A stretch of 64,000 nt of DNA from an uncultured Actinomycetes bacterium (GCA_903838295.1 CAILXX010000006.1:1-64000), one strand, 5' to 3'; positions 33,984 through 43,356 are shown, counted from the first letter of the stretch. Made by a program: numbers and translations. The notes: generated from the letters alone by a model not told the origin.

Positions 33984-36095
33984 CTAGTCGACTTTAATCT
34001 TTGGAATACGTTTTTCCAAGAATTCTGGTAACCACCAGTTTGCCGAACCCCACCACTGCATTAACGCCGGCACAAGCATCGAACGAATCACGGTTGCGTC
34101 AAAGGCAACGGCAGCCGCTAAACCAATACCGAATTCCTGGATAACTCGTTGTCCACCAAAGACAAACGCTGCAAATACAGAGAACATAATTGTTGCTGCA
34201 GCAGTGATAACACCACCTGTTGCAGCTAGGCCACGGCGAACCGCGGCAGAATTATCACCAGACAATAGGTATTCCTCTTGAATTCTAGAGACCAGGAAGA
34301 CCTCGTAATCCATAGATAAACCAAAGAGAATTGCAAAGAGCATTACGGGTAAGAAGGCTTCGATCGGACCACCTTTTATCCCCATCAGCCCAGCGTCCCA
34401 ACCCCATTGGAAAACTGCGACCAAGATTCCAAATGCTGCGCCGATTGATAGCAAGTTCATGACTGCTGCTTTTAGTGGAATCAATAGCGACCGGAACAAG
34501 AACATCAGCAAGATGAAGCTCAACAAAACCACAGAGCCAATGAAGAGCGGCAACTTGCCATCCAAAACTGTTGCAAAGTCGCTGAAGATCGCGGTTACAC
34601 CGCCAACATAAACCTTGAGCCCAGAATTACCAATGGTTGAAGGAATTATCTGCTTACGTAAGCGACTAATCAGGTCGTTCGTGGCTTTAGATTCAGGCGA
34701 ACTCTTAGGATAAATTTGAATTAAGGCAACCTTTTGGTCTCCACTTGGGAAAGCTGGGGATGCTTGTGCAACATCAGAATCACCTGCGACTGCCGCAGAA
34801 AGTTTGTTCATTTGAGCCAAATCCGCAGGCGTACTAATAGGAGCAACGATCTGAATCGATCCTGCGTATCCGGCACCGAATCCCTTTGCTAGTAAATCAT
34901 AAGCTGCGCGGGTTGTAGTTCCCTTAGGGTCGTTACCAGAATCGGCAGAACCTAATCGGATGCTCAGCGCTGGTATACACAAAATACCGAGAATCAGTAC
35001 TCCTACTATTACATATCGCACCGGACGCTTTTGAATTCCAGCAGCCCAGCGGGCCCAACCGCCACCTTCGATCTCGTGCGTTTTTTTACGGCGACCCGGT
35101 AACGATAGGCGGTCGATGTTATGCCCGACCATGGAGAGTAGCGCCGGAAGTAATGTGATTGCTGCGCTCATGGTTACCAAAACGGATAAGGCTGCAGCAA
35201 TCGCAACGCCATAAAGAAAGCTGACATGGACCGTAAATAAACCTAGTAGTGCGATACATACGATGATTCCGGCAAAGAGAACTGCGCGACCAGATGTACG
35301 GATGGCAGTTTTTACAGAGTCTTCGACCGATGCACCACCGTGAAGTTCTTGTCTAAATCGAGTAACAATGAAGAGCGCGTAATCGATTCCTACGCCCAGT
35401 CCAACCAGTGCTGCCAGAATTGGGGCAAAGGATGCAGTAGAAAAGATGTGACTGAACAATGAGACGCCACCGGACAAGATTCCTAGTCCAAAGGCAGCGA
35501 CTACTAGGGAGACCAAGGTTGCGACAACACTGCCAAAGGTGAAGAGCAGGATGATTGCCGATGCGAGCAGTGCAATTCCTTCGGAAGAACCAGGCTTGGC
35601 CTGACTTGCTTCTTGGACAGATGCACCAAGAAGTTCGATCTGCAGGCTCGAATTTTGATAACTTTTTGCGGTATTAATAATTGCTTTGATAGCCGGAAGA
35701 GGCACGGCACGGCCGATGGTGTCTAGGTAGACCGTTGTAAAAGCTACCGTTCCATCTTTACTGATCGCACGAGTGTTGGGAGAGAAAGGAGATTGCACAG
35801 AAGTCACATGCATCAGTGTTTTAAGTTGTGCGTCTACGGGATCAACTTCGGCTTGCGTAACCGGTGCGCCATTTTTCCCGGCAAAGACAACCTGGATGCT
35901 GGTGCCCTTTTCGGCAGGGTTGTGTTGAGTCAATAAATCTAACGCCATCTTGCTCTCTGTATTTGGCAGAGTAAATGAGTCACTATAAGCAGAGCCGGCC
36001 TTCTGGCTCCAGGTGCTAATTCCTACAAGCAGTAAGATCCAAATTACTGTGGTTAATTTGCGATGCTTATAAATAATGCTTCCCAGACCAGACAC
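33984..36095 (-). CDS. MMPL family RND-type transporter
   Basis: A 703-residue exporter with about 12 spans in two halves, each following a large periplasmic loop (about 40-160 and 380-510). Characteristic segments are LVGLGVGIDYALFIVTRFRQEL (about 228-250) and AILFGLSMDYEVFLVSRIQEEY (about 590-611), which carry the proton-relay acids. MMPL proteins export lipids or small hydrophobic molecules. The UbiA-like and Pr6Pr genes just downstream on the same strand suggest an envelope lipid cargo. The start is GTG 36095 after GAAGAGG. Confidence 0.88.
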   Translation of the reverse strand: MSGLGSIIYKHRKLTTVIWILLLVGISTWSQKAGSAYSDSFTLPNTESKMALDLLTQHNPAEKGTSIQVVFAGKNGAPVTQAEVDPVDAQLKTLMHVTSVQSPFSPNTRAISKDGTVAFTTVYLDTIGRAVPLPAIKAIINTAKSYQNSSLQIELLGASVQEASQAKPGSSEGIALLASAIILLFTFGSVVATLVSLVVAAFGLGILSGGVSLFSHIFSTASFAPILAALVGLGVGIDYALFIVTRFRQELHGGASVEDSVKTAIRTSGRAVLFAGIIVCIALLGLFTVHVSFLYGVAIAAALSVLVTMSAAITLLPALLSMVGHNIDRLSLPGRRKKTHEIEGGGWARWAAGIQKRPVRYVIVGVLILGILCIPALSIRLGSADSGNDPKGTTTRAAYDLLAKGFGAGYAGSIQIVAPISTPADLAQMNKLSAAVAGDSDVAQASPAFPSGDQKVALIQIYPKSSPESKATNDLISRLRKQIIPSTIGNSGLKVYVGGVTAIFSDFATVLDGKLPLFIGSVVLLSFILLMFLFRSLLIPLKAAVMNLLSIGAAFGILVAVFQWGWDAGLMGIKGGPIEAFLPVMLFAILFGLSMDYEVFLVSRIQEEYLLSGDNSAAVRRGLAATGGVITAAATIMFSVFAAFVFGGQRVIQEFGIGLAAAVAFDATVIRSMLVPALMQWWGSANWWLPEFLEKRIPKIKVD

Positions 36096-36198
36096 AAGAA
36101 CCTCTTCAATATTTTAGATTTTTTCACTGCAGGACTCGCTGAGTCTAACTTGTCAGAGAACATTTACCCGTTTAAAGGTATTTGGGAGAAAGGGTTGA

Positions 36199-36204
36199 TA
36201 CGCT
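36199..36204 (+). promoter_or_regulatory. -10 element of a leaderless promoter (methyltransferase)
   Basis: TACGCT ends six bases before ATG 36211, and no Shine-Dalgarno is placed correctly for this start. Confidence 0.45.
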
Positions 36205-36210
36205 CACAAT

Positions 36211-36810
36211 ATGGAGTTCAATTCAGTTGCATTTTGGCGCGCTCGCTACGAAAAAGGTCAAAATTCAGGTTCTGGAAGTTATGGCGCGATGGCGGAATTC
36301 AAGGCGGAGGCATTTAATGAATTTGTAAAATTACACCAAATCCATAGTTGCTGTGAGTTTGGTGTGGGGGATGGCAATCAGCTGGGGTATTTAAAAGTTC
36401 CACAGTTTCTTGGGCTTGACGTTGCGCCAGCCGCGATTGATTTGTGTATCTCAAAGTTTGCAGATGATGCCAGCAAGAGTTTTATGGTTTATGACCCAGC
36501 ACATTTTGTTAATAATGGCGCGATCAACGCGGACCTTGGGTTATCCATGGATGTAATTTTGCATCTCATTGAAGATCAAATTTACGATTCTTATATGCGC
36601 AATCTGTGTGCAGCCAGCAATAGCTATTTAGCGATCTTTAATACTGCTAGTGATGCCCAATTGCCCAAGATGGCAGTACACAATAAATACCGTGATCATC
36701 GCCATTGGCTGAGCAGGTGTGCACCAGAGTTCAAAGAGCTATCCGTGGCGCTCTGCCCAGCCGAATTAGGCTACCCGGCCGAAACCGGGTTCTACTTTTA
36801 TAAGAAGTGA
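36211..36810 (+). CDS. class I SAM-dependent methyltransferase
   Basis: A 199-residue protein. The SAM-binding motif is CCEFGVGDGNQLGYL (about 47-61), followed by LGLDVAPAAIDLC (motif II) and the post-motif DLGLSMDVILHLIED. The N-terminus FNSVAFWRARYEKG resembles small glycan or metabolite methyltransferases. The target is unknown. It is a lone plus-strand gene whose stop is directly followed by the stop of a convergent small gene. Confidence 0.75.
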   Translation: MEFNSVAFWRARYEKGQNSGSGSYGAMAEFKAEAFNEFVKLHQIHSCCEFGVGDGNQLGYLKVPQFLGLDVAPAAIDLCISKFADDASKSFMVYDPAHFVNNGAINADLGLSMDVILHLIEDQIYDSYMRNLCAASNSYLAIFNTASDAQLPKMAVHNKYRDHRHWLSRCAPEFKELSVALCPAELGYPAETGFYFYKK

Positions 36811-36918
36811 TTAATCTTTCTTAGACTTCTTCTCTTGCTTCGCTAGACGCTTCTCCTTGAGAGAAGACTTTGGTTCCTTCTTAGTCTTTGCGTTGCTCTT
36901 CTGTTCCTTGTTTGCCAT
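36811..36918 (-). CDS. 35-residue Lys-rich small protein
   Basis: A short gene with an ideal Shine-Dalgarno (AAGGAG, seven bases before ATG 36918) and TAA at 36813-36811. The product begins MANKEQKSN and has 14 lysines among 35 residues plus several Glu; it has no hydrophobic segment. Similar MA-x-x-Q-K-S-N-starting basic peptides occur in many bacteria without assigned function. Nucleic-acid or ribosome binding is plausible. It is separated from the cta operon by a terminator, so it has its own promoter. Confidence 0.7.
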   Translation of the reverse strand: MANKEQKSNAKTKKEPKSSLKEKRLAKQEKKSKKD

Positions 36919-36965
36919 TTCTGACTCCTTCGTGATGGTGTGAATAGATTACTCGATGCTCCAAT

Positions 36966-37005
36966 AATAAAGGCCCCACAAGATCTAACTTGGGGGGCCT
37001 TTATT
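36966..37005 (-). terminator. strong intrinsic terminator of the cta operon
   Basis: A perfect 12-base inverted repeat, AATAAAGGCCCC (36966-36977) and GGGGCCTTTATT (36994-37005), with a 16-base loop. Read on the minus strand it ends CCTTTATTATT, a U-rich tail. It lies 12 bases after the ctaE stop and can work in both directions. Confidence 0.8.
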
Positions 37006-37017
37006 AGGATTCTCTGG

Positions 37018-37623
37018 TTACTTGAATGATGTAGCTATCGCGCAGAGGATTCCTGAGACCGCGATCCACGTGAACCACGATCCAGCAATGCGTTGGCGCC
37101 ATTCTTCTAATACTGGGTCGATCGACGCGCGGCGTCCACGGATTACTAGTCCCAGCGCAACAAAGCCACCGATCAGGTAATGGAACATATTTGCTCCAGC
37201 AACTAATACCCAGTTAGAGGCGTAAGCACCGTTATAAAACGGACGGCCAGCATCATCTTGAGCAATGAATGGCATGTGTGCCATCTGGTGCCATTGGTAG
37301 TAGAGACCAAAAATAAGGGCAAGGAATGCAACCATAGAAGTTATCTTGCGTGCTTCCATCTTCTTTTCACCAATGCGGTGGGCCACAGCTGCTACAACTA
37401 ATCCAGCAGCAGCCATATATCCAGATGAAGTTGTGAAGGTATGGACACCCTTGGGCAACCATGCACCGTTGACATTTAGATTACGAAGATAGAACCACGA
37501 GAAGATCATCGAGAATAGGAATGAACCATCCGCAACAATCAATATTCGAACGCCTAGACGTTCGCGGCGACCAACTTTCTCTGGTGAGTCGTGATGTATA
37601 TGAAACTCTGTGTCATGTGCCAT
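37018..37623 (-). CDS. ctaE: cytochrome c oxidase subunit III
   Basis: A 201-residue, five-span heme-copper oxidase subunit III. It starts in the actinobacterial manner with a His-rich N-terminus, then RRERLGVRILIVADGSFLFSM and the conserved histidine and acidic pattern (KGVHTF, YYQWHQM, FHYLIGGFVALG). It stabilises the catalytic subunit and the oxygen/proton path. Its ATG shares one base with the ctaD stop. The genes qcrCAB, which often follow ctaE in actinobacteria, are not here; a terminator comes instead. Confidence 0.92.
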   Translation of the reverse strand: MAHDTEFHIHHDSPEKVGRRERLGVRILIVADGSFLFSMIFSWFYLRNLNVNGAWLPKGVHTFTTSSGYMAAAGLVVAAVAHRIGEKKMEARKITSMVAFLALIFGLYYQWHQMAHMPFIAQDDAGRPFYNGAYASNWVLVAGANMFHYLIGGFVALGLVIRGRRASIDPVLEEWRQRIAGSWFTWIAVSGILCAIATSFK

Positions 37624-39488
37624 TACTTTGCACTCCTTCCATAGCCATACGGATCACTTGTAACAACTGGTGGTGTATCAAAGTTCACGAGTGGAACCGG
37701 ATAAGGAACCGTCCATTCGAGTGTCTTTGCACCCCATGGGTTCATTGGAGCGACAACTCCGCTACGTGCAGAATGAATAATTGCCCAGAGCAGAGTGAGC
37801 ATTCCGATACCTACGCTGTAAGCGCCGATGGTGCTGATTAAGTTGGCATGAGCGAAGAGATGCGCATAGTCAGCGACGCGACGAGGCTGCCCTTCGGCAC
37901 CTGCAAGGAACATTCCTAGGAACAAGACGTTAAATCCAATCTGGACTAACCAGAATGAAATATAACCACCACGTTCGTTTAGCATGCGTCCGGTCATCTT
38001 TGGGAACCAATAAGCCAGGCCACCAATTGCGCCGGTGAGAGCAGCACCCATCAAGGTGTAATGGAAGTGTGCTGTCACATACATAGATCCATGTAGATAG
38101 TTATCGGCGGGAACATCTGAAAGGTAAATTCCAGTGATTCCACCAATTAAAAAGTCCCAGATGAATGCATACACAGAGAGCATAGGAAGTTTCATCCACG
38201 GTTTACCACGCCACAGAGTTCCAATAAGAACCAAGAAGAGCAGACCCGTCGGAACCGAAATGAATTCGGTGGTAACCATGAATGGACCATTGAGTGCAGG
38301 CATCCAACCAGACATGTACATATGGTGAGCCCATACCAAGATAGATAATCCCGCAATGCCTGCAAAGCCAGCGATTGCTGCGTTGTACGAGAACAAAGGT
38401 TTGCGCACAAAGACGGGTGCAATTTCCATGAGTGCCGCTACACCCGGAATCAAGATGACGTAAACCTCTGGGTGACCCATAATCCAGAACAAGTTGGCAT
38501 AGAGCCAGCCACTGCCACCGACGTTTGGATCGTAAAAGCCGGTTGCTATTGTGCGATCCATTGCGGTCTGAATCATGGCGACCATGAAGGTTGGGAATGC
38601 GGGAACAGCGAGAGCAACCGAGATAGTTGCTCCGATAACGAAGATCGGTACGCGGTTCCACTTCATGCCCTTGGCACGCATTGCAATAACTGTTGTGGTG
38701 ATATTTGCACCAGCTACAGCGGTTGAAAGCGCGAAGATAATAATTGTGGCTAAGAATGCGTTCATTCCTGGACCAGCCTGATCGCTCAAAGGTGCATATG
38801 CGGTCCAGCCAGTTGGTATCCCACCCAAGAACCATGCGCTACACAGAACCGGGATAGCGGTGAACAAGACCCACCAGCTAAGAGCGTTGAGGCGTGGGAA
38901 GGCCATATCTGCAGCACCAATCATGATTGGCATGATGTAGTTACCGAAAGGACCGGTCGAAACGATGATCAACGCAATAATCATTGTGATTCCATGGAGT
39001 CCAACTAATGAGTTGTAGACGTTTGGATTCACAAAGTGCGAACCAGGTGTAGCTAGGTTGGTCCGGATCATCATGGCCATAGTTCCACCTGCGCCAAGCA
39101 TGGTCATAACACCTACTAAATATTGGATACCTACAACTTTGTGGTCGGTGCAATATTTGAAGTAGCGCTTGACCCCTTGGCCATCGCCAGCGAGATACAA
39201 CTGTTCTTCTGCGGTTAGATCTTTGCCAATCAACCAACGGAATGGTCCGATCAATGCACCGATACCAACGAGGAAGCCAAAGCTCCACATCATCATCGAA
39301 GCGAGCAAAACTTTATTCACGTTGTGAGAGTCGGTCATGTCTCGACCGGCCTTCATTGCAAAGTACGTACCCCAACAGAAAATAATTCCTACAACCATGC
39401 CCGTACCCATATGGAGTCGGGTGATCAAACTCTTCTTTGGGTTAGGGATTGGACGCGATGATGCTGGTGCGTGTGTAAGTGTGGTCAC
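37623..39488 (-). CDS. ctaD: cytochrome c oxidase subunit I
   Basis: A 621-residue catalytic subunit. Heme a ligand His is in GLHGITM. The CuB His and cross-linked Tyr are in GHPEVYVILIPG, the CuB His pair in WAHHMYMSG, and the heme a3/heme a His in TAHFHYTLMGA. This is an A-type, aa3-like oxidase. The start is GTG 39488: it has a good Shine-Dalgarno (AGGAGG) and overlaps the ctaC stop as GTGA. An extra upstream methionine codon would sit inside ctaC and lacks a ribosome site. Confidence 0.95.
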   Translation of the reverse strand: MTTLTHAPASSRPIPNPKKSLITRLHMGTGMVVGIIFCWGTYFAMKAGRDMTDSHNVNKVLLASMMMWSFGFLVGIGALIGPFRWLIGKDLTAEEQLYLAGDGQGVKRYFKYCTDHKVVGIQYLVGVMTMLGAGGTMAMMIRTNLATPGSHFVNPNVYNSLVGLHGITMIIALIIVSTGPFGNYIMPIMIGAADMAFPRLNALSWWVLFTAIPVLCSAWFLGGIPTGWTAYAPLSDQAGPGMNAFLATIIIFALSTAVAGANITTTVIAMRAKGMKWNRVPIFVIGATISVALAVPAFPTFMVAMIQTAMDRTIATGFYDPNVGGSGWLYANLFWIMGHPEVYVILIPGVAALMEIAPVFVRKPLFSYNAAIAGFAGIAGLSILVWAHHMYMSGWMPALNGPFMVTTEFISVPTGLLFLVLIGTLWRGKPWMKLPMLSVYAFIWDFLIGGITGIYLSDVPADNYLHGSMYVTAHFHYTLMGAALTGAIGGLAYWFPKMTGRMLNERGGYISFWLVQIGFNVLFLGMFLAGAEGQPRRVADYAHLFAHANLISTIGAYSVGIGMLTLLWAIIHSARSGVVAPMNPWGAKTLEWTVPYPVPLVNFDTPPVVTSDPYGYGRSAK

Positions 39489-40285
39489 TGTTGGACACCT
39501 CCTGTTGCTTGAATGGAAGAGACCCAACTAGTGAAGTCTGCCGAAGTTTGTACTTGGCCACTGGTCTCCATGTATGCGTGGTACAGACCGCAAAGTTCTG
39601 CGCACTTCACATCTAGTACACCAACCTTGGTTGGGGTTGCGTGAATCACTGTTGTTGCTAAGCGATTGGCATCTACCTTCACACCTAGTTGTACTGGCCA
39701 GAAAGAATGGTTAACGTCATCAGAGATGACATTAAATGTCACTGGTCGGTCAACTGGCAAGTTGAGAGTATGAGTATGAATATTCTGTGCTGGGTAGAAG
39801 AACGACCAGTTCCACTGTGCCCCAGTGACATCCACAGTCAACGAAGTAGCTGAATCCGCAGCAGCCTTAGTGGCATCAGTATTCATGACCACTAAGCCCC
39901 AAACGATTGCAACGATACAAAAAAATACCGAACCTGCGGTCCAAATAATGACCACCGGGGTGTTTGTACGGATCGCAACACCCTCTTCAGGGGGAGTATC
40001 GCCGCGGTGCATATTAAGAAAAGACTCCATAGCTACTGCCAGAACAATGCCGGCGATCGGTGCCGAAATTACGGTGAACCAGATCATTATGTCTTCGTTG
40101 CCCTGCATCTCTTTGCTCAGGACTGGCGGCATCCAATGGGGATATGCCAAGCGCCCCAGTACACAAAAGACTATGGTGAAGAAGAGCCAGAGCCAAAATG
40201 TACGCTTGACATCTTTACGTTTAGAAAATGTACCTACGCGCTGGCCGGGGGTTGGGGCCAGAACTTCTTCTTCGTGATTAACCAT
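39485..40285 (-). CDS. ctaC: cytochrome c oxidase subunit II
   Basis: A 266-residue subunit with two membrane spans (about 28-48 and 66-90), an additional hydrophobic stretch at about 110-134, and a C-terminal cupredoxin domain. CuA ligands are all present: His193, Cys228, Glu230, Cys232, His236 and Met239 (CAELCGLYHAYM). It receives electrons from cytochrome c or a bound equivalent. It overlaps the extra cupredoxin gene by eight bases, so both are translated from one message. Confidence 0.93.
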   Translation of the reverse strand: MVNHEEEVLAPTPGQRVGTFSKRKDVKRTFWLWLFFTIVFCVLGRLAYPHWMPPVLSKEMQGNEDIMIWFTVISAPIAGIVLAVAMESFLNMHRGDTPPEEGVAIRTNTPVVIIWTAGSVFFCIVAIVWGLVVMNTDATKAAADSATSLTVDVTGAQWNWSFFYPAQNIHTHTLNLPVDRPVTFNVISDDVNHSFWPVQLGVKVDANRLATTVIHATPTKVGVLDVKCAELCGLYHAYMETSGQVQTSADFTSWVSSIQATGGVQQ

Positions 40286-41021
40286 TGACGACGGTCACCT
40301 TTCCGCTCATGTAACCGAGTTGTCCCATGACGGCACCGAATCCTTGATAGGTGCTATCACCACATGGATATTCGCAGTTCCATACATAATGGCCTGCGCC
40401 TTGCGTAATAAAGGAGAAAGTAACTTTATGTCCGATCGGTAACTTCGTTGGATCTGCGTTGTACGCCTTCATCTCTGCATCCGTGTTCATTGGAAGAGGA
40501 ACGTTAACGAACAATGGATCCTGAGTTGATGTCGGTAAACCGTGAAGGGTAAAAGTGTGTTCGACTCCATCTGGAGCTAAATTGGTTTTATCAACTCCGT
40601 CAAAATTAGCAGTTCCGCCAACTGTGCCGACAATGCTTGCAAAATATGGAGTATTGAGTTTTATACCACCGTCATACACAGTTAACGTGACTGTCACATA
40701 TGAATGGGCAGGTAATACAAAATCTGTATATGGTCCATACGAAGGCCAACTTGGATGTCCACCATCACACGTTGCACACGTTCCGTGCGCCTTTGAATTA
40801 ATTGGATCGGCATAAACACTGTCCGCAATTGTGTAGTGGTTATATGTTTTGCCGTCAGCGGCCACGATTGTGCCTATCTTTGTCGCGTATAACTTAGGCT
40901 GTGGATCGGCAGAGACTTTGTGCAAAGTGAAGCCGACACCAGCTACAACACCGATACCGAGCACTATTGCAACAAGTGCCCCGATCGATTTCTTAGCTTG
41001 AGGGGTAGTGGATGTTTCCAC
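40278..41021 (-). CDS. membrane-anchored cupredoxin-like protein of the oxidase operon
   Basis: A 247-residue protein with one N-terminal membrane helix (about 13-33) and an extracytoplasmic domain. The C-terminal copper-type loop is WNCEYPCG...VMGQLGYM (C216, C220, M232, M238), with candidate His155 or His160 in EHTFTLHG. The C-x3-C-G spacing resembles CuA, but the CuA His and Glu after it are missing. A CxxC pair (C82, C85) is an added feature. As the first gene of the operon it may deliver copper or electrons to CtaC. The start is GTG 41021 after AAAGGA. Confidence 0.75.
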   Translation of the reverse strand: METSTTPQAKKSIGALVAIVLGIGVVAGVGFTLHKVSADPQPKLYATKIGTIVAADGKTYNHYTIADSVYADPINSKAHGTCATCDGGHPSWPSYGPYTDFVLPAHSYVTVTLTVYDGGIKLNTPYFASIVGTVGGTANFDGVDKTNLAPDGVEHTFTLHGLPTSTQDPLFVNVPLPMNTDAEMKAYNADPTKLPIGHKVTFSFITQGAGHYVWNCEYPCGDSTYQGFGAVMGQLGYMSGKVTVVNG

Positions 41022-41165
41022 GCCAGTCCTTTCTAGAGGTAAAAGAAATACGCTGGAAGTGTACGCTCATGGGTAGTGTTAGGGAACACAATCCCTTATA
41101 TGAATTAGGTATAAAAAATTAGACATTAAATTTATTTTTAATTGCTTTAAGAATCAGGAGTCGAG

Positions 41166-41963
41166 ATGAAACTCAATCCATTATGGGACCTCATCTTTGC
41201 GCTGCTCCTATTTCTGGTAGGTGGCTGGTATTTTTCTGAGAAAGATGCACGCAATTCGGTCTCAAAGCTTCGTCAATCACTTTTTATAGTAGGGCTAGCA
41301 CTCACATTTGTTTTATTGGTTGGTCCAGTTCCTCATTACGCGATTAAGATTTTTTGGGTTCACATGATTCAGCACATTGGATTGATGATGCTTATCTCAC
41401 CGTTGCTGGTTCTAGGTTCTCCGATCAAGGTAGCGGTCAACTCTCAGTTTCTGCTCATTCGCAGCGTGACTGGTCTTATATTTTCAAATCATCTGGTCAG
41501 ACAGTTGTTCAAAGCTCCCGTTGGCTTCACACTCTTCTTGGCAATTTTGATTGGGACGCATTTTTCACCACTAGCTAATGCAGGAATGACTAATCCAAAT
41601 ATCCACTGCCTAGAACTCATTCTCTTCTTGGTTGGGGGCTTTATCTATTATTACCCGGTCCTTGAAGGAAATCCACATCCGTTTCATGTCCCATACGCGA
41701 CTCGAGTAATCTCCCTTTTTGCCATGATGCTGCCCGAAACTATGGTCGGTTTCTTTCTTTATTCGGGTAACAAAGTCCTGCACTCACTTCCTTCTGGTAC
41801 GTCTATGAGTATGGGCCTCGCTGATCAACACCAAGGCGGGTCGATTATGTGGGCGATGGGCATGTTGATCGATACCATGTGGATCGTCCTAGCTGCCAAA
41901 GATTGGTTTGCAAACGAGCAACGAACCGCGGAAGAAGAAGATGAAGCCTCAACCAACTCCTGA
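41166..41963 (+). CDS. ctaG: CtaG-type cytochrome c oxidase assembly factor
   Basis: A 265-residue membrane protein with about seven spans, of the caa3-type CtaG family. It has HMIQHIGLMMLISPLLVLGSP (about 66-86), the THFSPLANAGMTNP segment and a conserved C-terminal DQHQGGSIMWAMGM. His residues near membrane ends suit copper handling. It is divergent from the cupredoxin-ctaC-ctaD-ctaE operon across 144 bases and probably shares control with it. A Shine-Dalgarno (AGGAG) precedes ATG 41166. Confidence 0.9.
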   Translation: MKLNPLWDLIFALLLFLVGGWYFSEKDARNSVSKLRQSLFIVGLALTFVLLVGPVPHYAIKIFWVHMIQHIGLMMLISPLLVLGSPIKVAVNSQFLLIRSVTGLIFSNHLVRQLFKAPVGFTLFLAILIGTHFSPLANAGMTNPNIHCLELILFLVGGFIYYYPVLEGNPHPFHVPYATRVISLFAMMLPETMVGFFLYSGNKVLHSLPSGTSMSMGLADQHQGGSIMWAMGMLIDTMWIVLAAKDWFANEQRTAEEEDEASTNS

Positions 41964-42183
41964 CCTGGACCCAAAACGTAAATGGGTGCTCTGGGGCCTA
42001 CCCCTTTGCGGACTTATGGGAGTTTGGGAATTTAATCGCGCTTTAGGTGGCAATCACTTGAGTTGGGTCTACGTTTTTGAATGGCCGTTTTTTGGAGTCT
42101 TTATTTATTACATGTACTGGAAGTTGGCACAGCCACAAGAGCCCTACGATGATTCAGATGATCCCCCGCGGGAAGTTGAATGA
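41941..42183 (+). CDS. 80-residue membrane protein downstream of ctaG
   Basis: The start at ATG 41941 lies 23 bases inside the end of ctaG, after GAAGAAGAA. The product has a charged N-terminus (PDLDPKRKW), two closely spaced hydrophobic segments (about 15-27 and 40-60) and an acidic tail ending PREVE. No family name can be given. Its translational coupling to ctaG suggests a role in oxidase assembly, or as a small oxidase subunit. Confidence 0.65.
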   Translation: MKPQPTPDLDPKRKWVLWGLPLCGLMGVWEFNRALGGNHLSWVYVFEWPFFGVFIYYMYWKLAQPQEPYDDSDDPPREVE

Positions 42184-42231
42184 CACTTAAATAAAACTTA
42201 ATTAAAAACTAGTCGAGTAGAGTTGCCCCTA

Positions 42232-43356
42232 ATGTTCCAATTACTTTCATTAAGCACCGAAGTTACCTTCTGGATTTTTACGCTTATCGGGATTGCTCTA
42301 ACCATTGTTTTATGGAAAAAAGTAAGCAATAACAGGTGGCCTCATATTGTTGGACGTCTGGGAATTATTCTCGTTATTCAATCTCTAGCGCTCGCTTCAG
42401 TTGGTGTTACGGTCAATAGGTATGGTGAATTTTACGAATCATGGGGAGACTTATTTGGGGCTAAACAGCAGCTTGCAAAGATTGCGATCAATGCACAAAA
42501 TTTATCTCAGATATCTTTTTCCGATATTGCAAAGGCAAAGAAGACAAAGGGTGGGAGCTTAATTTTTAGAGAAGTAATCAAAGGTGCTAAATCTGGAATC
42601 TCTGATTATGTTTACGTCGTAGCATCCCCGAAAATAGCGGCACAGCTTGAACAACCAACTCGTTTGATCGGAACCAAATACCAAGTTATTGAATTGTTCC
42701 CTGGTTCACCAGGGGTTCCTCAGACATGGATCGGGACTTTGGGTGGAGTCACCACCATGGAAAATCTTGAGAACGCTGGAAAAATTGGGCCCACCATCGC
42801 GGTAATACCGGCTATCAATGTAGTAGCTGGAGAAGATACTGAATGCATGAATTTTGTGGGTGGCGCAAAAGTTGAAACTTGGATCACTGATGATATGCAG
42901 ACATTTATGCAAAGATTCATGGGAATTGATAGTCGTCCCTGGTCAGCATTTGGTTATTCGACAGGTGGTTGGTGCGCCGCCGAAGTTGCTATCAAGCACC
43001 AGAATCAATATTCCGCCGGGGTATCACTTGCCGGGTATTTTCAGCCGATTCTTGCGCGTGGATTATCTAAACGTGAAAGAACCTATCTATCGGATCGTTA
43101 TGACCTAGCAAAGTTATTGAGAACCGGTCAACGAAATACCAAGATCATGATTATTTCTTCGGTTCAAGATAAATTTACACATGCATCCGCTTTAAATTTT
43201 ATCGCTCAAGCTGCCTCGTTAATACCTATCAAGTACGTATCAATTCCCCACGGGGGGCATAACATCGATGTCTGGAAACCCTTTGTTGCAAATGGGTTCT
43301 TGTGGATCAATGCACAAAATTTATTAGCAGGGCCCTCGACCCCGCTAACGCCTTAA
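42232..43356 (+). CDS. membrane-anchored esterase (Esterase D/antigen 85-like)
   Basis: A 374-residue protein with two N-terminal spans (about 8-25 and 40-60) and an extracytoplasmic alpha/beta hydrolase domain. The nucleophile is Ser in FGYSTGGWCA, the acid is in SSVQDKFTH and the His is in PHGGHNIDVW. Family relatives are putative esterases and mycolyltransferase-like enzymes. TTG 42223 is a rival start, but the conserved hydrophobic start follows ATG 42232. It ends four bases inside the convergent MprF-like gene, hinting at linked envelope functions. Confidence 0.75.
   Translation: MFQLLSLSTEVTFWIFTLIGIALTIVLWKKVSNNRWPHIVGRLGIILVIQSLALASVGVTVNRYGEFYESWGDLFGAKQQLAKIAINAQNLSQISFSDIAKAKKTKGGSLIFREVIKGAKSGISDYVYVVASPKIAAQLEQPTRLIGTKYQVIELFPGSPGVPQTWIGTLGGVTTMENLENAGKIGPTIAVIPAINVVAGEDTECMNFVGGAKVETWITDDMQTFMQRFMGIDSRPWSAFGYSTGGWCAAEVAIKHQNQYSAGVSLAGYFQPILARGLSKRERTYLSDRYDLAKLLRTGQRNTKIMIISSVQDKFTHASALNFIAQAASLIPIKYVSIPHGGHNIDVWKPFVANGFLWINAQNLLAGPSTPLTP

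Noticed and set aside
41081-41096. AGGGA/TCCCT inverted repeat between the cta operon and ctaG
   Set aside because: Only five bases per arm; such a repeat is expected by chance and no second copy supports it.
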